Notes under the pieces: model-generated
Database searches by the model: none
Seen by the model: the letters and a program-made list of their open reading frames with translations, nothing else
Told to the model about the DNA's origin: nothing
Assembly (NCBI GenBank): GCA_009777735.1
Contig: WRLF01000022.1
Span: 1 to 36,621, forward strand
Origin: Treponema sp.
Lineage (GTDB): Bacteria; Spirochaetota; Spirochaetia; Treponematales; Breznakiellaceae
DNA length: 36,621 nt
Direction of reading: 5' to 3'
Shown: in pieces, positions 1-9,555 of the stretch
How the letters are laid out: each line of letters opens with the position of its first letter
Position numbering within the stretch: the first letter of the stretch is position 1
Position numbers and translations under genes: made by a program

Positions 1-30
1 GGGGAGGAAAAAAAAGTAGGGGGTTTGTGC

Positions 31-1623
31 CTAAACCGGGGGGGCAGAGGTGTCGACTTTTTGGAAGATGGGGGAGGGGGGCCGGGGGCCGGGGGCCGGG
101 GGTTGGGGGTTGGGGGGCTGGGGGTTAGAAAATGAGGAATGAATATTGGTATTCGGACTATCAGTGCACACCTCAGAAGTACCATTTTTTTTCGGACAAC
201 AATCCCTGTTCCCTGTTCCCTGATCCCTGATCCCGGTCAGACAGTGTAAAAACCAACGATCTACTTTGGTCTGTAGGTGCAGGTCGTCTATGGAAAATCC
301 GCGCTTGATGGCTTCGTAGAGAAGGAACAGTCGTTCGTCAGTTACGGTGTTAAGCGATTGGCGAATTTCATTATCGGTTTGTGTTGACAGGCGGGGCAGA
401 TCAAGGCTATCCAGACCAAGTTCCGCGCCGCGCACGGCTTTCAGCAGCGCTTCTTCAAAGCTGTCGGCGATGGCCATGACTTCGCCTGTTGCTTTCATCT
501 GTGTTCCCAAATCTTTTTGTGCATAGACAAATTTGTCGAATGGCCATTTGGGAAATTTGACCGCTACATAATCCAATGCCGGTTCAAAGGCGGCAAATGT
601 GGTTCCGGTGACGGCATTGGGGATTTCGTCGAGGGTATAACCGATGGCAATTTTCGTGGCGACTTTGGCGATGGGGTATCCGGTGGCTTTGCTCGCCAGT
701 GCCGATGAACGGGATACGCGGGGGTTGACTTCGATAACAGCATACTCAAAGCTGTGCGGGTGCAGGGCAAGCTGTACATTGCAGCCGCCTTCCACACCCA
801 GCGAGCGGACAATGTCGAGTGACGCAGATCGCAGCATTTGATATTCTTTATCTGCCAGTGTAACAGTGGGAGCGATAACAATGCTGTCGCCGGTATGGAT
901 GCCCACCGGATCAAAATTTTCCATTGAGCAGACGATGATTGCATTGTCGGCACGGTCGCGCATGACTTCAAATTCGATTTCTTTCCAGCCGGCAATGGAC
1001 TTTTCGATCAAGATTTGGTGTATGGGCGATAGTTGTAAACCACCTGCACCGATCTCGCGCAGTGCAGATTCATCCTCTGCAATCCCACCCCCTGCGCCGC
1101 CCAGAGTGAAGGCCGGGCGCACAATGATCGGGTAGCCAATCTTTTCAGCAAAGGCAAGCGCTGTTTCAATATCGGTGGCAATGATCGACGGGGCGCAGGG
1201 CTGGCCGATGGCAAGCATGGTATCTTTGAAGAGCTGCCGGTCTTCGGCTTTGTCGATGGTTTGCGGAGAAGAGCCTAAAAGTCGCACGCCCATTTTTTCC
1301 AAAAAACCTTCTTTGGCAAGCTGCATACAGCGAGTCAGTCCTGTTTGCCCGCCAAGACCGGATAAAATGCTGTCCGGGCGCTCCTTTTCGATGATGCGTT
1401 TGACGGTGGTTAGTGTCAGCGGTTCAATGTAAATCCGGTCGGCAATGGTGCTGTCGGTCATAATGGTGGCAGGATTGGAATTGACGAGGACAATCTCGAT
1501 CCCTTCTTCACGCAATACCCGGCAAGCCTGTGTACCCGCATAGTCAAACTCCGCCGCCTGCCCGATGACAATGGGGCCGGAACCTATGACCAAAACTTTT
1601 TTTATACTTTTATCTAGGGGCAT
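31..1623 (-). CDS. carB: Carbamoyl-phosphate synthase large subunit, N-terminal half only (truncated)
   Basis: CarB makes carbamoyl phosphate for pyrimidines and arginine from bicarbonate, ATP and ammonia supplied by CarA. About 464 residues match the first synthetase half: the N-terminal nucleotide fold ([30 protein letters not shown]), the first ATP-grasp domain ([15 protein letters not shown]) and [20 protein letters not shown], then the start of the oligomerisation domain ending near [10 protein letters not shown]. The last 66 residues are not CarB; they are translated from heptanucleotide repeats and end at a TAG at 31-33. A normal CarB is about 1,070 aa, so the second ATP-grasp and allosteric domains are missing here. 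The start is taken at MPLDKSIKK, 14 bp inside the end of carA; the open frame runs further upstream but overlaps carA. It could be a pseudogene, an insertion-disrupted gene, or a naturally split carB whose second half lies left of the window. Confidence 0.85.
   Translation of the reverse strand: MPLDKSIKKVLVIGSGPIVIGQAAEFDYAGTQACRVLREEGIEIVLVNSNPATIMTDSTIADRIYIEPLTLTTVKRIIEKERPDSILSGLGGQTGLTRCMQLAKEGFLEKMGVRLLGSSPQTIDKAEDRQLFKDTMLAIGQPCAPSIIATDIETALAFAEKIGYPIIVRPAFTLGGAGGGIAEDESALREIGAGGLQLSPIHQILIEKSIAGWKEIEFEVMRDRADNAIIVCSMENFDPVGIHTGDSIVIAPTVTLADKEYQMLRSASLDIVRSLGVEGGCNVQLALHPHSFEYAVIEVNPRVSRSSALASKATGYPIAKVATKIAIGYTLDEIPNAVTGTTFAAFEPALDYVAVKFPKWPFDKFVYAQKDLGTQMKATGEVMAIADSFEEALLKAVRGAELGLDSLDLPRLSTQTDNEIRQSLNTVTDERLFLLYEAIKRGFSIDDLHLQTKVDRWFLHCLTGIRDQGTGNRDCCPKKNGTSEVCTDSPNTNIHSSFSNPQPPNPQPPAPGPRPPSPIFQKVDTSAPPV
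69..127. repeat. G-rich heptanucleotide tandem repeat (GGGGGCC / GGGGGTT units)
   Basis: The plus strand reads as 7-bp units: three GGGGGCC, then two GGGGGTT, then degenerate copies. The runs of five or more G could form a G-quadruplex. The array lies inside the aberrant 3' end of the carB frame, where it is translated as a Pro-rich tail. Short heptamer tandem repeats of this general kind are known in cyanobacteria; identity with any known family is not claimed. Confidence 0.85.
204..234. repeat. Second heptanucleotide tandem repeat (CCCTGTT x2, CCCTGAT x2)
   Basis: There are four consecutive 7-bp units followed by CCC: CCCTGTT at 204-210 and 211-217, CCCTGAT at 218-224 and 225-231. The array begins within a few bases of the point where CarB similarity ends (about 240). 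It is therefore the likely junction of the disruption. Confidence 0.9.
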
Positions 1624-2659
1624 ACGCGTCGATCCTTTGAATAAACCGGTTAAACAAAAACGCCGTATCCGACGGCCCGCCGCGCGCTTCGGGATGGAAC
1701 TGCACGGAGAAGGAATTGCCGTAATCCAATCCTTCACATGTTCCATCATTAACATTGATAAAAGAGCTGTTATTCGCAACAACCTCGTATCCGTGGTTCT
1801 GGCTGGTGATGTACACCTTTCCGGTGGCTGTTTCCTTCACCGGCTGGTTTGCTCCGCGATGCCCAAATTTGAGTTTGCGGGTTGTGTGCCCTTTTGCCAG
1901 CGCCAGCAATTGATGCCCCAGACAAATGCCAAATAACGGTATCCCGCTTTTTTCCAACACACGAATGGTTTCCACAATTGCGGCATTGGCAGAATCGGCC
2001 GGATCACCCGGACCGTTACTCAACATGATCCCCTGCGGCTTTGATGCAAGTATCTGCGCCGCCGAAGCGTTGTGCGGGAATGATGATACCTGACAGCCGT
2101 TAGCTGCAAGCGCATCGGCAATTCCGCGCTTTGCCCCAAAATCAATCAAAGCTACACGGCGGCGGCCGGTACCGGTCAATTCAGCGGGAGCGCTGACAGC
2201 GGCAACCGGGTCATGGATCGTATATGCCTGCGCTTCGGCTTGGTCGGCGGTGGTTGGCACGGCGGCGGTGATTTTGCCGTTCATCACGCCGCTGGTGCGG
2301 ATAATTCGTGTCAGGGCGCGGGTGTCGATGCCGCACAGCCCGATAACGCCGCGCTCTTTTAAAAATGCGTCAAGGTTATTCTCGCTGCGAAAATTGGATG
2401 GGTTGTGGCAGGGATATTTTACGATGTATGCTTTTGCTCCGGTGTTTGGGCTTTCAAAGTCTTCGGGAATAACGCCGTAGTTGCCGATTAGCGGAAATGT
2501 TTGAACTACAATTTGTCCGCAATAACTTGGGTCGGTCAGCGTTTCAAGATAACCGGTCATGCCGGTGGCAAAAACCACTTCTCCCACAGTCTCGCCGCTT
2601 GCTCCGAATGATTCCCCTGCAAATACCACGCCGTTTTCCAGTATTATATATGCTTTCAT
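1610..2659 (-). CDS. carA: Carbamoyl-phosphate synthase small (glutaminase) subunit
   Basis: CarA hydrolyses glutamine and passes ammonia to CarB. The 349-aa product has the CarA-specific N-terminal domain (residues 1-150, with [20 protein letters not shown] and [14 protein letters not shown]). A class I glutamine amidotransferase domain follows (about 165-345), with the nucleophile elbow [10 protein letters not shown] and the catalytic His/Glu in [11 protein letters not shown]. The length is typical of the family. The gene starts 2 bp after the purF stop and overlaps carB by 14 bp, as expected for translational coupling in the long glutamine operon. CarA is complete, so its partner's truncation stands out. 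Confidence 0.95.
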   Translation of the reverse strand: MKAYIILENGVVFAGESFGASGETVGEVVFATGMTGYLETLTDPSYCGQIVVQTFPLIGNYGVIPEDFESPNTGAKAYIVKYPCHNPSNFRSENNLDAFLKERGVIGLCGIDTRALTRIIRTSGVMNGKITAAVPTTADQAEAQAYTIHDPVAAVSAPAELTGTGRRRVALIDFGAKRGIADALAANGCQVSSFPHNASAAQILASKPQGIMLSNGPGDPADSANAAIVETIRVLEKSGIPLFGICLGHQLLALAKGHTTRKLKFGHRGANQPVKETATGKVYITSQNHGYEVVANNSSFINVNDGTCEGLDYGNSFSVQFHPEARGGPSDTAFLFNRFIQRIDAYAPR

Positions 2660-2661
2660 AA

Positions 2662-4068
2662 TTATTTCTCATGCTCAAAAATATTTTTCTTGTCCCGAAT
2701 GGTTGCGTCATTTCCGGTAAAACAAGCTGTGCACAGCGGTAATACGCACTCGTCACACGCTTTTTTTAATCCTTCAATGCTGATATACCCCAGACTGTCC
2801 GCGCCAATACTGCGGCAGATTTCTTCCAGATTCATTTTATTGGCAATGAGGTTTTCTTCGCTGTCAATATCTGTTCCGTAATGACAGGTATAACGGAACG
2901 GCGGTGAAGAAATCCGCATATGCACTTCTTTTGCACCGGCATTTTTTAAACTGCGTACAATTTTTTCGCTCGTCGTGCCGCGAACAATGGAATCATCCAC
3001 AAGGACAATGCGCTTCCCGCTGATAATTGCCGACAGCGGATTGAGTTTGAGTCTAACCGCACTGTCACGCTGGGTTTGTGTTGGATAAATAAAACTTCTG
3101 CCGATATACCGATTCTTCACAAACCCCGACACAAGCGGTATCCCGCTTTTTGCGCTGTAGCCATTGGCCGCATCAAGTCCTGAGTCAGGTACACCGCATA
3201 CAACATCGGCGTCCACGGGAAATTCTTCGGCAAGCACACGTCCCATGTTGTACCGTGCTTTATACACGGAAAGCCCGTCAATAACCGAATCGGGGCGGGC
3301 AAAATACACAAATTCAAAAATACACAGCCCGCACACATGTTCTTTTTTGCCCAGTTTTATGCCTTGATGGGTGATCTTTCCATTTTCGACAACGATAACT
3401 TCGCCGGGCAGAACATTTCTTTCAAAATTGAACCCGCACGCTTGCAGCGCACAGTCCTCAGACGCAATGACATAGCCGATTTCATTGCGCCCTATGCACA
3501 GCGGACGAATTCCGTTCGGGTCACGAACGGCGATCAACCGGTTGCCGCTGGTTGCAATTACGAGTGAAAACGCTCCCTGCAACAAATCTGCCGCTTCTAT
3601 GATCCCAAATAATACATCGTCTACTCTTGTAATGCAGTATGCCATTAACGAAGAAATAACCTCGCTGTCGCTGGTCGCATTGAACTGAAGCCCCTGTTTT
3701 TTTAATTCATCACGAAGTTCCTGCGCGTTTGTAATATTGCCGTTATGCGCTGTGGCAATACGGCCGGTGAGATACTCGGTAATAAACGGGCCGACATTTT
3801 CTATAGTATTGTTGCCGGTTGTCGAATAACGGGTATGCCCAACGGCAATTTCCGCGCCGGGGAGCTTTTCCAGATTGCCGGAAGAAAACACCTCGCTGAC
3901 CAGGCCAACATCCTTACGACAGTGTATTTTTCCGTTATGTACAACGGCAATACCCGCTCCCTCCTGCCCGCGGTGCTGTAATGTCAGTAATCCGTTATAC
4001 GTAATGCCCGGCGCTTCGTTTGTTGTTAAACTGGCGCCAAAAACAGCACATTCCTCGTGTAACTTCAT
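2662..4068 (-). CDS. purF: Amidophosphoribosyltransferase
   Basis: PurF commits PRPP to purine synthesis by transferring the glutamine amide to form phosphoribosylamine. The 468-aa product has an N-terminal class II (Ntn) glutaminase domain whose nucleophile Cys7 (MKLHEECAVFG) implies removal of a short propeptide. The C-terminal phosphoribosyltransferase domain carries the PRPP loop IVLVDDSIVRGTTS (about residues 340-355). Cysteines in CGLCIFEFVYFARPDS, FRYTCHYGTDI and CDECVLPLC sit where Bacillus-type PurF holds its [4Fe-4S] cluster, so this is probably an Fe-S enzyme. It overlaps glmS by the ATGA arrangement at 4065-4068. Confidence 0.95.
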   Translation of the reverse strand: MKLHEECAVFGASLTTNEAPGITYNGLLTLQHRGQEGAGIAVVHNGKIHCRKDVGLVSEVFSSGNLEKLPGAEIAVGHTRYSTTGNNTIENVGPFITEYLTGRIATAHNGNITNAQELRDELKKQGLQFNATSDSEVISSLMAYCITRVDDVLFGIIEAADLLQGAFSLVIATSGNRLIAVRDPNGIRPLCIGRNEIGYVIASEDCALQACGFNFERNVLPGEVIVVENGKITHQGIKLGKKEHVCGLCIFEFVYFARPDSVIDGLSVYKARYNMGRVLAEEFPVDADVVCGVPDSGLDAANGYSAKSGIPLVSGFVKNRYIGRSFIYPTQTQRDSAVRLKLNPLSAIISGKRIVLVDDSIVRGTTSEKIVRSLKNAGAKEVHMRISSPPFRYTCHYGTDIDSEENLIANKMNLEEICRSIGADSLGYISIEGLKKACDECVLPLCTACFTGNDATIRDKKNIFEHEK

Positions 4069-5876
4069 TCTACGGTAACACTCTTTGCTAAGTTGCGGGG
4101 TTTATCAATATCTAACCCCTTGTTGGCAGCTACATAGTAACTGAAAAGCTGCAATACAATTACCGATAATGACGGTGAAAACAATTCATTGATCTGCGGC
4201 AGGGTAATGAGGGACAATTTGTCACCCGGTGCGGCATCTATGCAATTCCCGACAAACAACACCTTTGCCCCGCGGCTGATCACCTGCTCCGCATTGCTCT
4301 GAATTTTACCGTATAAGCTTTTGCAGCACGCGATAGCGACGACAAGGGTATTTTCTTCGATGAGCGCGATTGTTCCGTGCTTTAATTCACCTCCGGCATA
4401 CGCTTCGGAGTGGATGTAGGAAATTTCCTTGAGTTTCAAAGACCCCTCAAGCGCAATGGCATAATCAATATTTCTGCCAATGAAAAAAATGCTTTTATAA
4501 CCAACACATTCAGATGCGTATTTTTGTATGTAATTTATTTGGATCAGTAATTCCGCAGCTTTATCCGGTAATGACACAAGCGCCGATACCAGTTCGGTTT
4601 CGGTCTGCGGGGTAATTTTTTTCAGTTTAGCGGCAAACCGAATAGCCAATGCATACAGCACAACAAGCTGTGCGGAAAATGCCTTTGTGGTCGCAACAGC
4701 AATTTCAGGCCCCGACAGTGTATAGACCGTGTGCTGCGCCTCTTTTGCGATTGTGCTGCCGACAACATTAACGATTGATAAAGTGACAGCCCCTTTTGAT
4801 TTCGCTTCCCGCATGGCTGCGATGGTGTCCGCCGTTTCGCCGGATTGACTGATGAGAATCACCAGCGTTTTTTCATCAATTATCGCATCTTTATACCGGA
4901 ATTCACTTGCCAACTCAACCTCAACCGGAATTCTGCACAGTTTCTCAAACACATATCGTGCCACAACTCCCGCGTTATACGCAGAGCCGCAGGCAGTAAT
5001 GACGATCTTGGAAAAGCGGGTAACATCAATATTGTCAATGATATTTTTATTATCACCGTTATGTATAACTGACTGAATCGTCTCCCGTAAAACCCCGGGC
5101 TGTTCCATAATTTCTTTGAGCATGAAATGCGGATACCCGCCTTTTTCGGCGCTGTCTACACTCCATGTAACGGTTTCCTGCGGTTTCTGAATCGGTTCTT
5201 TGTCCGGATTGAAAAATTCCACCTGATCTTTTGTCAGTACCGCGATTTCCCGATCGTTTAAATAATAAATTTTATTGGTATGTTTTAACACAGCGGGAAC
5301 ATCGGATGCTAAAAATAGCCCGTTTCCGGCAACACCGATAATCAGGGGGCTGTCTTTTTTTATCGCAATGAGCGTGTCCGGCTCATCAAGACACATGATT
5401 CCGAGCGCATAAGAACCTTCCAGGGCGTTTGCAACCTTGATGACAGTATCCAGTAAATCTCCGGTATAGTAATACTCGGCAAGCTGGGCGATAACCTCGC
5501 TGTCGGTTTGGGAAACAAAGGTTACGCCCTTGCGCTCAAGTCGTTCTTTAAGCTGTTTATAATTTTCGATTATTCCGTTATGAACAACTGCAACCCTGTT
5601 TCCACTGCCTACATGCGGGTGTGAGTTGACATCAGACGGTTCTCCGTGCGTAGCCCAGCGGGTATGCCCGATACCCATGTGGCCATCAATCGGTTCTCCC
5701 GCAAGACGTTCCTCTAGCGCCGTCAAACGCCCTTTTCGTTTAACGACGTCAAATCCGTGTCTGCCGAAAACGGCGATGCCCGCCGAGTCATATCCCCGGT
5801 ATTCAAGTTTTTTCAGCCCATCCATAATGATTGGGACAGCGTCTTGAGTTCCCACATATCCGATAATGCCGCACAT
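4065..5876 (-). CDS. glmS: Glutamine--fructose-6-phosphate aminotransferase (isomerizing)
   Basis: GlmS makes glucosamine-6-phosphate from fructose-6-P and glutamine, the entry to peptidoglycan amino sugars. The 603-aa product begins MCGIIGYVG, so Cys2 becomes the N-terminal nucleophile of the class II amidotransferase domain. The loop GHTRWATHGEPSDVNSHPH is present. Two SIS sugar-isomerase domains follow (TACGSAYNAGVVA, SQSGETADT, and FFIGRNIDYAIALEGSLKLKEISYIHSEAY), and the end is LAKSVTVE. The length is normal. Only 18 bp separate it from gltB3, so there is no room for a glmS ribozyme; its supply is tied to the nitrogen operon instead. Confidence 0.97.
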   Translation of the reverse strand: MCGIIGYVGTQDAVPIIMDGLKKLEYRGYDSAGIAVFGRHGFDVVKRKGRLTALEERLAGEPIDGHMGIGHTRWATHGEPSDVNSHPHVGSGNRVAVVHNGIIENYKQLKERLERKGVTFVSQTDSEVIAQLAEYYYTGDLLDTVIKVANALEGSYALGIMCLDEPDTLIAIKKDSPLIIGVAGNGLFLASDVPAVLKHTNKIYYLNDREIAVLTKDQVEFFNPDKEPIQKPQETVTWSVDSAEKGGYPHFMLKEIMEQPGVLRETIQSVIHNGDNKNIIDNIDVTRFSKIVITACGSAYNAGVVARYVFEKLCRIPVEVELASEFRYKDAIIDEKTLVILISQSGETADTIAAMREAKSKGAVTLSIVNVVGSTIAKEAQHTVYTLSGPEIAVATTKAFSAQLVVLYALAIRFAAKLKKITPQTETELVSALVSLPDKAAELLIQINYIQKYASECVGYKSIFFIGRNIDYAIALEGSLKLKEISYIHSEAYAGGELKHGTIALIEENTLVVAIACCKSLYGKIQSNAEQVISRGAKVLFVGNCIDAAPGDKLSLITLPQINELFSPSLSVIVLQLFSYYVAANKGLDIDKPRNLAKSVTVE

Positions 5877-5894
5877 TACGTACCATCCTTTCTC

Positions 5895-6611
5895 TCAATT
5901 CGCCGTATACAACTGCTTATACGGGTTTTTTGCATTTGGTTTTAACACAAAAAACCTGTCGTGCAAAAGCGCGTCCGCATCCATGCCAAAATACCCCGCA
6001 AACTCGGCTATGTACGGCTGTATCTCCTCCATGTCTTCACCGGATGCGATTTCTTTCGTGACCTGCGCCGGCAGGGCGGCAAGTTCTTTGTCTGTCCGCA
6101 GAAATATCCGGCCGCCATGCATACCGGTTCCCGTGAAATTACCCACTGGCACATCGTGCGAACTTATTCCAAGCACCACGATAATTCCTCCGGCAAGGTA
6201 TTCGCCAAGAAAACTGCCCGCCGTTCCGCCTATGACAATCACCGGTATTTTGTCCCTGTAGGCCTTCATGTGAATGCCGGTTCTGTATCCGGCGTTGCCG
6301 CGCACAAAAATGCCGCCGCCGCGCATGGCATAACCGAGTGCATCGCCCGCGTTGCCGCTGATGATGATCTTTCCGTCGTTCATCGTGTCGCCCACAGCGT
6401 CCTGCGCGTTGCCGTTTACTTCAATGATCCCGCCGTCAAGATATGCGCCTAACGCATTACCCGGCGTGCCGTTAATGGTAAGTGTCTTTCCGTGCATTCC
6501 GCAGCCCATAAATCGCTGACCGAAACAATTATCTATGCAGACATCTTCCACCGAGGATTTAATCTGTTCATTCAGCTCTTTGAAGTTAATACTTTTAGCA
6601 TTAATATTCAT
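5895..6611 (-). CDS. Glutamate synthase GXGXG (alpha-3) domain subunit, free-standing
   Basis: In ordinary glutamate synthase the C-terminal GXGXG domain is a structural right-handed beta-helix. Here it is a separate 238-aa protein, as in archaeal-type split GOGAT and in the tungsten/molybdenum formylmethanofuran dehydrogenase C family. The repeated glycine pattern is visible between residues 35 and 165 (GNALGAYLDGG, GNAQDAVGDTMNDG, GNAGDALGYAMRGG, GNAGYRTGIHMKAY, GGTAGSFLGEYLAGG). It overlaps the oxidoreductase gene by ATGA at 6608-6611 and precedes glmS. It most likely assembles with the amidotransferase (13174-14274) and FMN (11679-13184) subunits. The name gltB3 is descriptive only. Confidence 0.9.
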   Translation of the reverse strand: MNINAKSINFKELNEQIKSSVEDVCIDNCFGQRFMGCGMHGKTLTINGTPGNALGAYLDGGIIEVNGNAQDAVGDTMNDGKIIISGNAGDALGYAMRGGGIFVRGNAGYRTGIHMKAYRDKIPVIVIGGTAGSFLGEYLAGGIIVVLGISSHDVPVGNFTGTGMHGGRIFLRTDKELAALPAQVTKEIASGEDMEEIQPYIAEFAGYFGMDADALLHDRFFVLKPNAKNPYKQLYTAN

Positions 6612-7831
6612 CGTGCGCCTCCTAACTTGGCCATTCTATCCTCTTTCGTAAATGCCATCAGCCCCGGCTTTTCGCAGATGAGCTTAAAGTCGATAGTATC
6701 AAGGGGGATTTGCTCCCGGATCAGATTTGTGTAAATACCGGCTTTCTCCACACTGCCGACAAGAATGTATCCGTTGAGTTTGTTGCCGCTGTAAAACAGG
6801 CGTTTGTAACTGCTGTCTCCATCTTGTGCATACACATCACCGCAGTAATTTCCCGCTGTGATGATGTGCAAACCAAAAAAACCGATAGCATTCATGGGGA
6901 TTGCCTTGTCAAAATATTTTTCACCTCCTGCCATATTGATGCCGGCACATTCCCCCTGCATATACGCATTTGGTAAAAGGGCCATGATCTTACCCTGGCC
7001 GCTTGATATGTCTATCGCCTGAGTGCAATCGCCCGCCGCATAAATATCCGGCGCGGAGGTTTCGGATTTTTCATTAATGATAATGCCCCGGTCAATCTCG
7101 GCGATGCCGTCAAGGAGAGCGGTGTTGGGACGGACGCCCATCGCCGGAATGAGAATGTCAAAGCAAATCGCATCCCCGCTTGCAAGAACGGCGGAATTAT
7201 CGTCAAATCGCTTAACACTTTCTGACAACCTGAATTCAATGCCCTTGCTTTCAAGGTGGGTTTGAATGATTTTAGCGCTGTCTTCGTCCAAAATGCTGGA
7301 TAAAATCCCCGGTGCAATGTCTAATACCGTGACGTGTGATACTCGTTTTAAAATACCCTCGGCGCATTTAAGCCCGATAAGCCCCGCACCGATTATCAAC
7401 ACACGCTTGTCAGGATTTAACACCGCTGCAAGCTGCCGGGCATCATCAAGACTCATAAACGTGAATTTATTTTTAACCGTATTAATTCCCTCAAACTTTG
7501 GAATAAAAGCCGATGAACCGGCAGCAACAAGCAGCTTGTCATAATATATCCGGTTACCGTTTGAAATAATCACCTGCTTTTTTTGAGAGTCTATCTCAGT
7601 AACATGAGCGTGACATAATGTACAATTATTTTTTGCATAAAATTCATCATCCCGGTATTTCATAGATTCTTCGGTTGCCTTCTCCATTAAAAAATACGAT
7701 ATGAGCGGGCGGGAGTATGTATGATACGGCTCGTTCGTAATTAGCATTATTTCTCCCTGTGTATCTATCTGCCGGATACCCTCGACCGCGCCAATTCCTG
7801 CTGCCGAATTACCAATGATTACATATCTCAT
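6608..7831 (-). CDS. FAD/NAD(P)-dependent oxidoreductase of the split glutamate synthase
   Basis: The 407-aa product belongs to the pyridine nucleotide-disulphide/NADH:rubredoxin reductase-like flavoprotein family. The FAD site is at the N-terminus (MRYVIIGNSAAGIGAVEGI), the NAD(P) Rossmann fold is near residue 145 (RVLIIGAGLIGLKCAEG), and the second FAD motif is APDIYAAGDC near 270. It lacks a redox CxxxxC disulphide next to the first glycine loop. The start MRYVI is chosen because it has GGATAGAGGG upstream and a normal family N-terminus; the frame opens 9 codons earlier. Placed between a ferredoxin and gltB3, it probably passes NAD(P)H electrons to the FMN subunit. This job is inferred from context. 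Confidence 0.88.
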   Translation of the reverse strand: MRYVIIGNSAAGIGAVEGIRQIDTQGEIMLITNEPYHTYSRPLISYFLMEKATEESMKYRDDEFYAKNNCTLCHAHVTEIDSQKKQVIISNGNRIYYDKLLVAAGSSAFIPKFEGINTVKNKFTFMSLDDARQLAAVLNPDKRVLIIGAGLIGLKCAEGILKRVSHVTVLDIAPGILSSILDEDSAKIIQTHLESKGIEFRLSESVKRFDDNSAVLASGDAICFDILIPAMGVRPNTALLDGIAEIDRGIIINEKSETSAPDIYAAGDCTQAIDISSGQGKIMALLPNAYMQGECAGINMAGGEKYFDKAIPMNAIGFFGLHIITAGNYCGDVYAQDGDSSYKRLFYSGNKLNGYILVGSVEKAGIYTNLIREQIPLDTIDFKLICEKPGLMAFTKEDRMAKLGGAR

Positions 7832-7835
7832 GAGC

Positions 7836-8267
7836 TTACCCTCTATCCTCATAAACAATTGCGCCGTTGGGGCAGCCTTTTACGCATATCGGCGTACCTC
7901 CGGTTGCCTTGACACACAACTCGCATTTTTGAACAACGCCATCCGGGGATGGCGAAACAGCCCCGTACGGACAGCTTAAAATACATGTGTAACAATTCAC
8001 GCATTTATCCCCGTTGATTGTTATTACACCATCCGTTATCGTCAAAGATCCGGTTATGCAGGCCTTGACGCATAACGGCTCGTGACAGTGACGGCAGGAC
8101 ACGGCAAAGCTGATGTCATCATGTTTTTCAATTTTAATTCTCGGGTTTATTTGTACGTCCTTCAGCGCCCTCGCCATGTCTTTATCATCAGAGTCGGCAA
8201 AGGCACAGTAATACTCGCATAAATGGCAGCCGAGGCACCACTTTTCATTCACATACACTCTCTTCAA
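7836..8267 (-). CDS. 4Fe-4S ferredoxin-type electron-transfer subunit
   Basis: The 143-aa protein is rich in cysteine clusters: CLGCHLCEYYC (residues 11-21), CRHCHEPLCVKAC (about 58-70), CVNCYTCILSCP (about 87-98), and CELC plus CVKGCP near the C-terminus. This is the HycB/CooF/DmsB-like arrangement for several [4Fe-4S] clusters. It lies between purA and the flavin oxidoreductase. In split glutamate synthases such a protein links the NAD(P)H-oxidising flavoprotein to the FMN synthase subunit; that partnership is inferred here from gene order. It is cytoplasmic, with no signal peptide or Tat motif. Confidence 0.9.
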   Translation of the reverse strand: MKRVYVNEKWCLGCHLCEYYCAFADSDDKDMARALKDVQINPRIKIEKHDDISFAVSCRHCHEPLCVKACITGSLTITDGVITINGDKCVNCYTCILSCPYGAVSPSPDGVVQKCELCVKATGGTPICVKGCPNGAIVYEDRG

Positions 8268-8273
8268 TGTTTT

Positions 8274-9545
8274 TCACCTCATAACAAGATAATCATCACG
8301 CCCGGCGCCGACAGACACATACGTAATCGGGCAGCCAACGGCGTTTTCTATGTAACGGATATAGTTAATTGCCTCATTCGGCAAATCTTCGGTCTTCCGG
8401 CATTGTGAAATATCGGTTTTGAAACCATCTAAATATTCAAAAACCGGCTGCGCCTTCATGAGCCTGTCCCCCGAAGGGAAGCGGCTTGTTCTCACACCGC
8501 CAACCTCGTATGCCACACATACCGGAATTTTATCAAAGAACGAAAGCACGTCAAGTTTAGTTAGCGCGATTTCATCGGCACCCTGCGCTTGTATTCCGTA
8601 CCGGCTCGCCACAACATCAAACCCGCCTACTCTGCGGGGCCTGCCGGTTGCGGCGCCATATTCGGCTCCCGACTCCCGCAGAACAGCCGCCTCATCTCCA
8701 AACATTTCAACCGCAAACGGTCCTTCGCCCACACAACTGGAATAGGCTTTCATAACGCCAATCACCCGGTCGAGTTTTATACCAGGAATACCCGCCCCGA
8801 TGGGCGCGTAGGCCGCCAGTGTCTGCGATGATGTGGTATACGGATAAATGCCGTAATCAATGTCTCTTAACGACCCAAGCTGCGCTTCAAACATAATATT
8901 CTTTTTTGCATCAACCGCGGCTTGTAAATATTCTGTCGTATCGGTAATGTGCTGGATGATCGGATCCCCGAAATCGGTAAGCCAGCCGATGACATCGGCG
9001 ATGCTCCCGATAGAGGATCCGTATCCGTTAAACGTCATATCTTTCCATTCGAGTATATCAGCAACTTTCTGCTTCAAGGTTCCTTTACTTAATAAATCGC
9101 CAATCCTTACACCCTTTTTCATGTATTTATCACCATACACAGGTGCGATGCCGCGGCGCGTGGAGCCGTATTTTTTATCGCCCAGCCGCTCCTCTTCCAA
9201 TATATCCTGCGCTTTGTGATACGGCATACATACAATGGCTTTATCGCTGATTTTAAGGTTATTAGGCGTAACCTGTACGCCTTTTTCTTTAAGCGCCCGT
9301 ATCTCACCGCACAGATGCTCTAAGTCTATCACCATGCCGGTGCCCATGACATTAATCGTTTCTTCGCGTAATATCCCCGATGGCAAAAGGTTTAAAATAA
9401 ATTTCCCTTTTTCGTTAATGACCGTATGACCGGCATTGTTGCCGCCTTGATAACGGCAGATCACATCATAGTTTTCTGCCAGTAAGTCAACCATGCGTCC
9501 TTTACCTTCGTCACCCCAATTTATACCGACTATCGCTGTTAACAT
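8274..9545 (-). CDS. purA: Adenylosuccinate synthetase
   Basis: PurA joins IMP and aspartate at the expense of GTP, the first step from IMP to AMP. The 423-aa product has the GTP-binding loop near its N-terminus (GINWGDEGKGRMVD), the IMP-binding QGGNNAGHTV, GSTRRGIAPVYGDK, and ATGRPRRVGGFD in the C-terminal half. The start MLTAIVG has the ribosome site GAGGAGGATGAA just upstream; the 16 extra codons open before it run into the purB end. It is 10 bp from purB. Having purA and purB side by side with purC puts the aspartate-using purine steps in one block. Confidence 0.97.
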   Translation of the reverse strand: MLTAIVGINWGDEGKGRMVDLLAENYDVICRYQGGNNAGHTVINEKGKFILNLLPSGILREETINVMGTGMVIDLEHLCGEIRALKEKGVQVTPNNLKISDKAIVCMPYHKAQDILEEERLGDKKYGSTRRGIAPVYGDKYMKKGVRIGDLLSKGTLKQKVADILEWKDMTFNGYGSSIGSIADVIGWLTDFGDPIIQHITDTTEYLQAAVDAKKNIMFEAQLGSLRDIDYGIYPYTTSSQTLAAYAPIGAGIPGIKLDRVIGVMKAYSSCVGEGPFAVEMFGDEAAVLRESGAEYGAATGRPRRVGGFDVVASRYGIQAQGADEIALTKLDVLSFFDKIPVCVAYEVGGVRTSRFPSGDRLMKAQPVFEYLDGFKTDISQCRKTEDLPNEAINYIRYIENAVGCPITYVSVGAGRDDYLVMR

Positions 9546-9555
9546 TTCATCCTCC

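Noticed and set aside
69..234. CRISPR array
   Set aside because: The repeats are 7-bp tandem units without spacers.
564..995. 143-aa minus-strand frame inside carB
   Set aside because: A shadow frame of carB in a GC-rich coding region; no domain and no ribosome site.
5877..5894. glmS ribozyme or riboswitch before glmS
   Set aside because: Only 18 bp lie between gltB3 and glmS; no room for a structured RNA.
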